Shown here: positions 1-8,182 of the stretch, piece by piece | Layout of the letters: every line of letters begins with the position of its first letter | Numbering within the stretch: position 1 is the first letter of the stretch | Assembly (NCBI GenBank): GCA_000697055.1 | Contig: JNDT01002088.1 | Span: forward strand, 1-16,643 | Direction: 5' to 3' | Length of the DNA: 16,643 nucleotides | Source of the DNA: Saksenaea vasiformis B4078 | Lineage: Eukaryota; Mucoromycota; Mucoromycetes; Mucorales; Saksenaeaceae | Notes under the pieces: generated by a model | The model's input: only the letters and a program-made list of their open reading frames with translations | What the model was told of the DNA's origin: nothing | Databases searched by the model: none | Position numbers and translations under genes: made by a program

Positions 1-232
1 AACCATTACTTATATTCTTATAGGATAAATACTTCCTTCGCTTCATCTACAAATCTTTATTTTTTGATCAGAAACATGGTTTGTGTAGGCTTTTCATTTA
101 GTCTCAAGGCGGCTGCTTTGAAAAACGGTATTTAGCATATATGAGGTTTTCTAGACAAGTGGAAGGTAGATAGACAGGGGGCCTAGTAGAATTACAATAG
201 CAATTTTATCCAATAAACAATGAATCTACAAT
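1..232. other. Unassigned AT-rich left edge
   Basis: No coding frame, terminal repeat or recognisable motif could be supported here. It may be the interior of the element whose edge is proposed at 465, or older flanking sequence. Confidence 0.4.
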
Positions 233-465
233 CACTACTTGTTCACTTTTTATTCACTTTTTTTGATAAAAGTGATCACTTTTTTATCACTTTTTTCTTC
301 ACTTTTTTTCAAATTCAGCAATCACTTTTTTTTTACTACTTTTTCACTCTTTTCTATATTTGGGCAATCACTTTTTTTTCACTTTTTTTTCACTTCTTTG
401 CATTTTTAGTGATTACTAAAAAAAGTGAAACTTCACTTTAAAAAGTGAATTCTGTTCCTATAGTG
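233..465. repeat. TCACTTTTTT subterminal-type repeat block with CACTA-like edge
   Basis: About ten imperfect copies of TCACTTTTTT lie in direct orientation, with a few inverted copies (AAAAAGTGA) towards the right end, including a near-palindrome AAAAGTGATCACTTTT around 268-283. On the minus strand the block begins abruptly at 465 with CACTATAGGAAC, exactly where the Gypsy A reverse transcriptase stops matching its family. Dense short subterminal repeats next to a CACTA end are a known feature of EnSpm/CACTA DNA transposons, so this could be one end of such an element. The other end is not visible. A simple low-complexity expansion is the alternative. Confidence 0.45.
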
Positions 466-1965
466 TTGGCGCACCTCTTGGACATTCGTCAGCTGCGGCC
501 AATCTTGTATCGCCTTGACTTTGGACTTGGAAGGTAGTATGCTGTCAGCTCGAACTTGGAAGCCTACGAACTCCAATGACTGCTTGTTGAATTCGCATTT
601 TTTCAGATTGGCGTACAGCTGCACTTCACGAAGCCATTCGAGGACCATGCAGACATGTTTGTGGTGTTCTTCCTCAGTACGACTGAAGATGAGGATGTTG
701 TCCAGATATATGAGTGCAAACTTGTCCACATAGTCACCAAGTACAGAGTTCATCAGTCACTGGAAAGTTGGTGGTGCATTGGTAAGGCCAAAGGGAAGCA
801 CGAGAAACTTGAAGGAACCATAGCGTGTATTGAACGCAGTCTTGGGTACATCCTCTGGGTGTATCTTAACCTGGTGGTAACCACTCTTGAGATCGATGCT
901 GGAGAAGTACTTGGCCTTCCCCAAACGCTCTAGGCATTCGTTGATTCGCGGCAGTGGATGCGAATTGCATTGAGTCACTTGGTTGATCACTCAGTAATTG
1001 ATACACATTCGCATGGACCTATCTTTCTTTCACACGAAGAGCACAGGGGCATCCCAAGGAGAGTTACTTGGTCGAATGAGCTTGAGGTCGAGGAGTTCAC
1101 ACAGCTGTTTTTGAAGCTCATCTAACTCCAGCGGACTCATCTTGAATGGTTGATGCTTGATGGGGCGTGCATCACCGGTGTCGATTACATGTTCTACGTC
1201 ATGGTCCAGGGGCAATCCAGGTAGAGTGTCTCTGAATACATCAGAGAATTCGGCTAACACCCTGTCGAAGTTGTTGTCATAGTGGCGGTCCTTGTCGCTA
1301 GTGCAATAGGCTATGAAAACTTCATCGATTTGGTTGTGGCATTCCAGTCACTTCAGTTGTCAATGGGATACTAATGAGGCTGCATGGTCAAACTGTGCCT
1401 CTCGCGGAGTGTTCAGGATCAATGTGTATCATAAGTTGCCTTGCACCAACTCCCAGGTATTGTTTGTCCAATCTGGGATGGGAGCCACGTGCTTGAACCA
1501 ATCTTGCCTGAGAATAATGTCAAATTTCGTATCTAGGACATATGCTTGCCAGGTCTGTTGAAAACCACTGGCCATTTCCAGATTGAAAATGGCCTTGGTA
1601 TTGACATTGAGTGTATGACCTCCAGCAGTTTCCACAGATTGTGCTTGGATCGTTTCATATTTGGAATCTTGACACATTCTTGGGGCGATGTACGAGGCAC
1701 TGGCACCAGTGTCTAATAAGACGTCTGCCAACCGACCATTGCAAACCATGGAGTACAGAGGTAATTCGGTGTTCTTTATTGAGTTCAATTTGTTGATATG
1801 TAATAGATCATCCTGTAGGTTTTTTCTCTCTAATTGGTTGTCATCTAGGAGAGTATCTCGTTTTTCAGACAAATCAATCAGTGGTGTTTCCATTGGATCG
1901 CCTGTGGTGGTCTTGACGTTTGTGATGTTAAGGGATGGTCGTTTGCGCGAAGGGACTCCCTTCAA
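466..1965 (-). pseudogene. Gypsy element A protease and reverse transcriptase, decayed and truncated
   Basis: This is the pol part of a Ty3/Gypsy retrotransposon, which cleaves the polyprotein and copies element RNA into DNA. Reading from 1965 leftward in one frame, an aspartic protease shows LLDTGASASYIAP, followed by RT motifs: a DAPVLFV..KKD block, HPLPRI, SSIDLKSGYHQVKI, LPFGLTNAPPTFQ and then YLDNILIFS. The frame is broken by TGA codons at 1431, 1362, 1350, 1032, 993 and 759 (first base, minus strand); at several of these the family has Arg. The RT active site, normally YLDD, reads YLDN (AAC at 699-697), and CIDY reads CINY (AAT at 999-997); both changes fit CpG to CpA. After VQEVRQ at about 466 the gene ends at a CACTA-like edge; the rest of RT, RNase H, integrase and the 3' LTR are missing. 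Certain to be Gypsy pol, certainly dead. Confidence 0.93.
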
Positions 1966-2973
1966 TCCTGACGCGCCTGTTCTTTTAAATGGTTCGCACA
2001 GTTGAAAGCTCGAGATTGGTAGTGTATGTCATCAGGCAGCATAGGCAGGGCGCACTGACAAGCAATGTGGCCAGAGTTTCTGCAATTGAAACAGACCTGA
2101 GGCCTTGACTGTTGACGGTCTGGTTGGTACATTTGCTGCTGTCTCTGGAGGGTACCAGCAGTGTAGCGATTGCTATTTTGGGAGCGAATCGCATCGAGAT
2201 CCATTGGTACAGGTTTGTTCGGTGAGTACATGGAGTTCTGATCACCAGAAAGCATGGAGCGACCACGAAGTCCTTGAGTGCACTCTTTGGCAGCTTCGAA
2301 TGCCTCAGCAGCTTTGTATGCTTTGACTAACGTTTGCGGGTTCTTGAGCAAGACTTGTAGGCATGCTGTGTATTGCAGTCCCTGGACGAAGTGGTCCACC
2401 GCGTCTTCTTCATACATGTCAGGTAAGTTGAGCATGATGTTACAGAATGTGACAATGTATTCGTGGATCATCTGGGTCTGTTGTAGTTCCTTGATATGCT
2501 GTCTTGCCAGTTTGGATGCGTTACTCGGTTTGAACTCCTTGCAGAAATCATCCTTGAAATTGCACCAAGTGGTTGGGACAGCGTTTTCACCATTCTCATT
2601 GAATGTTGTCTCGAGATGTTGCTGCAGCATCTCGAAGCAGCATTGAAGCATATGTGATACGTTGATTGTCATTCAATCTAGATAGTTCAGCAAACTTTTC
2701 GAAAGTGTGGATCCAGGCTTCCACAGTTGCTGAGGATCTTTCTCCTTTAAAGATCTTGGGTTTCACAGGTCGTACGCCACTTGGTAATCCATTACCAGTC
2801 GGTTGGCGAGTCTGGGCTTCCTGTTGCATAAGCCGTAGTTCAGTTTGCTGTTCTTGAATCAGTTCAAGCATTCAGGCCATCATGGCCATCATATTCTGAG
2901 TGTTCTGTTCAGCCATTGTCGCTTGCATAGTAAAATATCATTGTTCAGCAGTATTGGTGGTTTCATTGGTCAT
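1962..2973 (-). pseudogene. Gypsy element A gag, decayed
   Basis: This is the capsid and nucleocapsid gene of element A. The N-terminal part is Gln-rich and probably coiled coil, then a retrotransposon gag domain (around SRLNDNQRITYASMLL and KELQQTQMIHEYIVTF) and a zinc knuckle CFNCRNSGHIACQC (CX2CX4HX4C) near 2060-2105. The in-frame ATG at 2973 lies inside the primer-binding site; ATG 2928 is a second candidate. TGA codons at 2940 and 2874 break the first part. Near 2600-2620 the reading frame shifts, so the C-terminal two thirds run in another frame until a TGA at 1964, where the protease frame overlaps by a few bases. Since the N-terminal gag and pol share one frame, an indel near 2610 plus a shift at 1964 is the simplest reading; a programmed -1 shift at the gag/pro border is possible. 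Confidence 0.88.
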
Positions 2974-2982
2974 CAGCTACCA
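2971..2982 (-). promoter_or_regulatory. Primer-binding site of element A
   Basis: On the minus strand TGGTAGCTGATG follows the proposed LTR end ACAACA by two bases. It would pair with a tRNA 3' end GCTACCA, as initiator-Met type primers of Gypsy elements do. The same 12 bases follow the LTR of element B. The gag ATG at 2973 is embedded in it. Confidence 0.65.
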
Positions 2983-2984
2983 AT

Positions 2985-3415
2985 TGTTGTTTTCGTAAAG
3001 TCGATTCACAGCTACTGTTTTGGATCAATATCCAATCAAGCCAGAATAGAATAAAGAGACAGAGAATAAAACGAAAGTGTGTGAGAATTCAATAATGTTT
3101 ATTGCCTAAAACTAAGCGAAATATTTATACTAATGATATCTTCTATTCTATTCTATTCTGTTCTATGAAGTGGAAGATGCGAGAAGTATCTAAGAACTTC
3201 TTGGAAACATTTCAGTAAAATGTTTTGATGACTTCAGCTCTGACATCGTATACGTATCGGGCCTTGATCTGAGTTGGTTGTCATACCCAGAAGACCTCAG
3301 CCAATCGGATCCCGAATCACAAAAGGCAACTTGGCCTTCAACCATAAACAGCACATAGCGCAAGAAGTCTTGACTGAAATCCATTTCCCTTTGAAGATGC
3401 TCTGCCGTATTTACA
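2985..3415 (-). repeat. 5' LTR of element A (boundaries proposed)
   Basis: Read on the minus strand the segment starts TGTAAATACGG (3415) and ends ACAACA (2985), the TGT...ACA form of an LTR, directly before the primer-binding site. It contains TATAAATA (3129-3122) and AATAAA (3103-3098), 26 bp apart, and the sequence TTTTATTCTCTGTCT near its 3' end that recurs in LTR-like region D and in part in B. A TTCTA microsatellite lies at about 3140-3165. No second copy is available, because the element is truncated, so the outer edge at 3415 is inferred from the terminal dinucleotides only. A 64-codon open frame inside (3384-3190, minus) is not taken as a gene. Confidence 0.6.
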
Positions 3416-3590
3416 TTTTTATATTCTCTACTGACGTTCTCATATAATTATAGATTTAGAAAAGATATATAAGCATGAACATTCATAACGAATAAAGGCA
3501 TCATCTGTTTCTGTTGTTCTTTTATTCTCTGACGCTATTCAAGTTAACTTCCGTGGCCATTGATTGGATCAGCCAAAAAGAAGCACAACA
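3416..3590 (+). repeat. Partial 5' LTR of element B
   Basis: The 3' part of a plus-strand LTR ends with CACAACA at 3590, two bases before TGGTAGC. It holds TATATAAG (about 3466) and AATAAA (3491-3496), and TTTTATTCTCTGACG followed by TTGATTGGATCAG, paralleling the LTR of A. The left boundary is unknown. It abuts the LTR of A head to head, so the 5' part may have been lost when A was inserted or by recombination. Confidence 0.55.
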
Positions 3591-3592
3591 AT

Positions 3593-3604
3593 TGGTAGCT
3601 GATG
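3593..3604 (+). promoter_or_regulatory. Primer-binding site of element B
   Basis: TGGTAGCTGATG is identical to the site of element A and is complementary to a tRNA 3' end GCTACCA. The gag ATG (3602) lies at its 3' end, so the leader is almost absent. Confidence 0.6.
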
Positions 3605-4291
3605 AATAATTTCGATCTACCCAACTCCTTTAAAACATACCATACACAAGAAGACCTCACCGACGAGGAAGAAATGAATCCACAACTGACAAAAGAAGGA
3701 GAAATGGAGAAACTCCTAAAGGTGGTCACACGCCTATTGGAACAGCAAGCAGCACCTGCATTTCGTATCAAAGCTCGTGCACCCAACACGTTCTGAGGAG
3801 AGTGAACAGCCTATGTGGCAGAAGCATGGATACGATTGGTGGAGTGATATGCTGAGATGGGACGATTACCTGACTTGGAAAAAATAAGCTATGCAACATC
3901 ACTCCTGCGAGGCGAGGCTGAACTCTGGTGGTGACAGTGCGAACAATTTGGAGCACCAATCTATGAATGGGCTGAATTTCGGAAGGTGGTCCTTCAAGAG
4001 TTTCAACCACCCAATGCAACACAAGTGGCTCGTGACCGATTGGCAGTGTTATGACAGGACGGCTCTGTCACAGACTACGTGTCAGCATTTAGGAGTGTCT
4101 GCGTAGAAATACCAACTATGACAGATGAAGAAGCATTGGATCGCTTCACGAGGGGACTACAGGACGAAGTGTGTATACATGTGGTAACTAGATATCCAAC
4201 CACATTGGCTGAAGCAGAGCACATGGCGTTGGCTTACGAGAGTGTGAAAATCATGCAACATTCAATTGGGGAATTTACCTATCCCAGATAA
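3602..4291 (+). pseudogene. Gypsy element B gag remnant
   Basis: This is a retrotransposon gag (capsid) reading frame of about 229 codons, continuous from ATG 3602 to TAA 4289-4291 except for five TGA codons at 3794, 3803, 3845, 3932 and 4052. Across them the frame keeps a typical gag-domain pattern: TAYVAEAWIRLVE, ISYATSLLRGEAELWW, EWAEFRKVVLQEF, DYVSAFRSVC, EEALDRFTRGLQ and TLAEAEHMALAYE, the last in the position of the helical gag C-terminus. The TGA positions suit Arg in this family, as in the run GE-x-TAYV. No zinc knuckle, protease or RT follows; sequence of another kind begins within about 80 bp. The final TAA could itself be a decayed Gln codon. Recognition as gag is by pattern and by parallel with element A. 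Confidence 0.8.
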
Positions 4292-4368
4292 CAACTCTCA
4301 TCATCAACAGTTGTGAGTAAAAAACCAAAGTGAATCTCACCAGATTGGATAATGTCTCGAGTCTGACA

Positions 4369-4623
4369 ATGGTTGAAGAAAAGTGAAAGTGCAAGAACCC
4401 TGATTGTGAGATAGAATCACCTGAGTTTTACAGGTGACATCGTTTGTGCAAGAAATGCAGCAACAAGAGATGTTATGAGCTAAGAAAACAAAGACAAGCT
4501 CAAGCGTGCTCTATGCTACAAGAAACGTTGATCATGTGAGAGGAGGTCAAACAGGACATAAAAGAACTAAAAGCGATGTTGGAGGATATCACTGAACAAG
4601 TTAAGAAGATGAAGATGCTTTAA
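4369..4623 (+). pseudogene. Small zinc-ribbon/coiled-coil protein, decayed
   Basis: Reading from ATG 4369 to TAA 4621-4623 gives 84 codons with three TGA (4384, 4435, 4537). Cysteines C8 and C13 (CKNPDC) pair with C27 and C30 (LCKKC), with C35 close by; this looks like a zinc-ribbon or treble-clef core. Residues after about 57 (EEVKQDIKELKAMLEDITEQVKKMKML) show a heptad-like charge and hydrophobic pattern suggesting a coiled coil; here I quote only the end, residues 58-84. The gene converges on the minus-strand zinc-ribbon gene with 15 bp between their stops. I do not know a named family; a DNA-binding or assembly role would be a guess. The regular Cys spacing and the TGA-only stops support a once-real gene. 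Confidence 0.55.
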
Positions 4624-4638
4624 AACGTTTTAAACACG

Positions 4639-5016
4639 CTAACGACGCAAGGAACTCAGGATGAAGCTCAGCCAACCACTAGCAATCAATAAAGGATTCA
4701 GCATGGCAATACCTGAAATCATTATTACTGTCCCAGCCACTGCGGTGGCAGGCATGCCACCTCCATCATGAGGATCATGCGTTGGCTCGACGGAAATGGG
4801 TGTCAGGCTCGCGTCAGTCAAAGGTCTTCCTCGATCACTTTGCAGGCTCGTTCAGTCCTGTCCAAGGGTCTGTGTCAAAGCCTCTCTTGGCTGAGCTGAA
4901 GGCGAAGGCGAGGGTGATCTACGTCTTTCAAGATAACATTTCTTGCACATTAAATGATTAGCATAGAAATCGCTTAGCGCCTTCTCAACGTGGCACACTC
5001 AACAGATCTTACTCAT
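4639..5016 (-). pseudogene. Zinc-ribbon protein with hydrophobic C-terminus, decayed
   Basis: Reading from ATG 5016 to TAG 4641-4639 gives 125 codons with TGA at 5001 and 4854. The N-terminus carries C5-X2-C8 (IC-x-VC) and C24-X2-C27 (MCKKC) around a DFYANH segment, a short zinc ribbon like that of the plus-strand neighbour. Residues 32-75 are Ser/Pro-rich and probably disordered. From about residue 85 a Gly/Ala/Ile/Leu-rich stretch (TAVAGTVIMISGIAML, then IASGWLSFIL) could be one or two membrane segments. Its ATG overlaps the end of the DNA polymerase frame by 8 bases (ATGAGTAA), an arrangement typical of compact plasmid or viral genomes. The hydrophobic part is open without stops; function unknown. 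Confidence 0.5.
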
Positions 5017-5937
5017 TGTATCAGTGAAATTCACTCGACGTTCTTTTAAAAGTCTCAACTCTCCTCTTTGGTATCATTCATTGGTATGTCAAGGGCGCTG
5101 TCATTCCGTCTGGGTTAAGGATTCATTTTGAATATGTTCCTGAGAGCTCCTTCATTAGAACAGTGTCATACACTGAAAGATCGCCCTCAGTCTTCCTCAC
5201 ACGTCCTGTCACAATTGAAGGGACTTTGAATTTCTGAGGCTCGTTAAGCATTGCTTTCAACTTCTCATATAGGATCACCTGCTCCTCATCTGTCTTCGCT
5301 TTTACTCCTTTGGCATGAGTGATGTGCTTACCACTGGCTGTTTTCAGTCCATACAACTTGGATGAAACGATAATGGCTTCATTGATTGGGTCTTCAACAC
5401 TGTTCTTTACCATTTCGTTCTTAAGTTGGCCTAATTTATCACCCATTACTTGTTCAGCCAAGCTAGGATGATCTTCGATGTGTAGATCCATTATGATCGA
5501 ATTGGTATCACAATAGAACACCGTTCCTCCCAATGATTCAATCTCCGTCATGATCTGATGTAGGTGAATGCACCCATATGAAGTAATAGCAGCAGCGGCT
5601 GCGATGTTGACGTTGTCAAGGAGAACGTCTCTGGTCTCGTACCCCACGAAAACCGAGGATCCGTTCACATCATACTTATGATACGATGTGAGACCGCTGT
5701 ACTTGAGAGCACCCAAATGAGATTCCATGTTCCATCCATAAATCGTTGTTATCAAACGATCATATTTGTTGTACCCTTGGAAGCCGTACCCCGCGTTAGC
5801 TGTGATTTTCAGAACATACTCATAACCCTTGTTGCCCAATCGTTTTGCTGTGACTTTACAAGAGTACAGATCAGTGAAGAACTCTTTTGCCCAAGGAGCC
5901 ATTTGATATTCCTGACTGTAGAGGAGCTTGTAGTGAT
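5009..5937 (-). pseudogene. Family B DNA polymerase, C-terminal part (protein-primed type)
   Basis: The frame carries family B polymerase palm and thumb motifs: a MAPWAKEFFTDLY segment, motif B as ITANAGYG (the K..xNSxYG region), and motif C as YCDTNSI followed by IMDLHIEDHP; then a KLYGLKT and a THAKGVKAK segment. The pattern is that of the DNA_pol_B_2 group found in linear plasmids, Mavericks/Polintons and some viruses. Motif C, normally YxDTDS, has lost the second Asp (AAT at 5503-5501, from a likely CpG), so the enzyme would be dead. TGA codons at 5125, 5080 and 5023 are read through to a TAA at 5011-5009. The N-side is cut at 5937 by an LTR retrotransposon; exonuclease domain and motif A are not seen here, but the frame resumes at 11169. 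The first five codons of the longest open frame belong to the LTR, not to the gene. Confidence 0.82.
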
Positions 5938-6178
5938 TGTGGTAAATCAACAACGGTTATGAGAGACAACTCTCTACTTATACTTTCTCAATTACATGCT
6001 ATAAGAGCAGGGTCAATGAATTACAACTATCAATCGGAGTCCATAATATAGTCAGAAAGGGAAGACATTTATCTGAAGTTATAAATACTGACTCATCACA
6101 ATTTCTAAATAAACATGACTCTCATGATACTTCTCGATTGTCTACATTATTGAACCTTTAAAAACCAAGTTTATAACA
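5938..6178 (+). repeat. 5' LTR of element C
   Basis: This 241-bp LTR runs from TGTGGTAAATC to TTATAACA and matches 10928-11168 except at nine sites, all transitions. It contains TATAAATA at 6080-6087 and AATAAA at 6108-6113. No sequence complementary to initiator tRNA-Met follows; the next bases are TTTTTTATCGTG, so the primer is unknown. Confidence 0.95.
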
Positions 6179-6217
6179 TTTTTTATCGTGAATTGTTCAA
6201 CAACAACAGGAAGCAAA

Positions 6218-8182
6218 ATGCAAAGAGAAAACTCGCCCTCCGAAGATTTCAGCACCTCCCCTCTGTCCGACATCGAGGTTGAAATGGATGACGTCCAGGA
6301 GAACAGCACCCAGGACGACAAGCCCACCCCCGCCTTTGACGAAGGAAAACTGGAGGAGACGTTGAAGAAACGTGTGGATGAAGCCACGTCCCGCGTGATG
6401 ATGGCCCTGGCAGGAAATGATGAGCAGGAGAAGAGCCAGGCACAGGCTGCCTTAGACAAGGCTAAGAAGGATTGGGAGATCTTTGCAGACGCCCAGTCCC
6501 TTCGTACCTGTGTACACAGCACTAGCTGTAACGGAGAAAAGGCCAAAAAGAAAGACAAGGATGACAAGTTCATACCTAAGAAACTACCAGCTTTTCAGCT
6601 AAAGATGGGGCCACTACGTGACCCAACAAAAAAGAGACATGAGTCCATTCAGGATTTCATTGACGAATTTGAGATGCCATTGAAGGTGCATGGTTTGTCT
6701 TTGGATAGACATTGGGAGCGTTTGTTCTGGATGACGTGTGATGTGAGACAGTGTTCCTGGTTCCAGCGCACCATGGCGAACTGCAACCTAACATGGGTCC
6801 AAGCCAAACGCCTGCTTATGGAAGAGTTTGGCAACTCCTACTACGTGTGGCGCAAATGGTACGAGTTGTGCAACATTAAGCAGGAACGCAATGAATTGGT
6901 AAGGACATTCACTGAACGATTCCAAGACATTGCATATGAAGCTGGGAAGGACAACGGAGAAGAACTGGTGTGGAACTACGTGTCCTCATTAAGGAAGAGC
7001 ATAAGAGAAAAGGCGTGGTCTGCACTGACTAACCATTTTGGTATGCAACCCCCCACCAACCTTGTGAAAGTGTTGCAATTGATCGTTGCAACTTGCGGTA
7101 AAGAGGCGGACATGGATGCCATTCATGGTGAGGAGCCATCAGTGCATAATGAGAACGGCAAGCGCCGTACCCACTACCCAGCGAAGGACAGCTTCGAGGG
7201 AGGAGCTAAAAAAAGTAAGTATGCGCAGTGCCCTATTCACCCTCATGGTAGCCATAGGCGCAACGAATGCCATGCCCTCAAAGAGCTCATACAAGAAGAG
7301 ATGGGCGCGAAACACAGCAACAGCACACCAAACAAGAAGTCTATGGGGCAACCCGACCTCTGTAGACATTGTAAAAAAGTGCCATATTTCTCTGGTCATA
7401 AATGCGACGAGTTTTATGTGTACAAGCGCGGACTCAAGAAAGAAGAGAATGCGAAAAACTTCCTGGTCAACCGATCCGCAGGAATCCTAGTCCAATCCAT
7501 GGATCAAGATCTAAAAGACATTGACATGGATAAATTGGACTTGCAAACGAAAGGTAAGCACCTTAACGCAGATCATATGTACGATCTCACTGACGCATTC
7601 TATGTGCCTATCCTTATCCAGAATGAGCATGAACTTGCACTCGTGGACACTGGGGCCAACGCATCATACATAGAACCGTCGTCAGTAGATAGACTGAACC
7701 TTTGTTCAAAAATAAATAAATCGATCGTTAAAGATCAGCAAAATATCCAGTTAGCATCCAAAAACTGTACTGCACCAAACCTTGGTATAGTAAAAGGCGT
7801 AGAGATCATTTATAGAGGTAAACGCATACAGCATGACTTCATCATAATGGATCTAGCATTGGATACAAAGATTAGCATTGGCACTGATCTAATGCCGAAG
7901 TTGGGAATTGCACTGACAGGCCTTGCAACTTCTTGGGATGACATGTCATGGGAACAAGAGAACATAGACGTACCAGATGACACACCCGAGCCAAATAATT
8001 CCCCTGCAGGAACATCCACAGAGCAGACAGATTTTATGACCGCCATTCAGCCTACCATAGAGGCCAACGAAAGCATCCCTAAAACATCGTTTTGCATGGT
8101 ACCTGAATCAGTCATCCATATTGACACTCCGGAAGGAGTTACATCATGGAGACGTCAATACCCTCTACCTGAGGTGTATTGA
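6218..8182 (+). pseudogene. Element C gag and aspartic protease
   Basis: The frame opens from 6188 (GTG); the first ATG is 6218 and is the likely start. Residues 1-60 are acidic; about 125-265 form the gag capsid domain (FIDEFEMPL, TWVQAKRLLMEEFG, LVRTFTERFQDIA). From about 338 comes CPIHPHGSHRRNEC, a zinc-knuckle-like CX2HX4HX4C, and near 382 CRHCKKVPYFSGHKC, a second Cys/His cluster. A retropepsin core LALVDTGANASYIEP has its catalytic Asp at about residue 477, and a second conserved strand ends in ISIGTDLM. The frame continues into RT and is broken by TGA at 8180-8182 (PEVY-stop-EKIRE), where Arg is expected. Gag would build the particle, the protease would mature the polyprotein. Confidence 0.93.

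Noticed and set aside
220..441. 73-codon plus ORF rich in Phe
   Set aside because: It is a translation of the TCACTTTTTT repeats.
3190..3384. 64-codon minus-strand ORF
   Set aside because: It lies inside the proposed LTR of element A and shows no domain pattern.
7086..7490. 134-codon plus ORF overlapping gag of C
   Set aside because: Shadow of the gag frame, which has clear capsid and zinc motifs.
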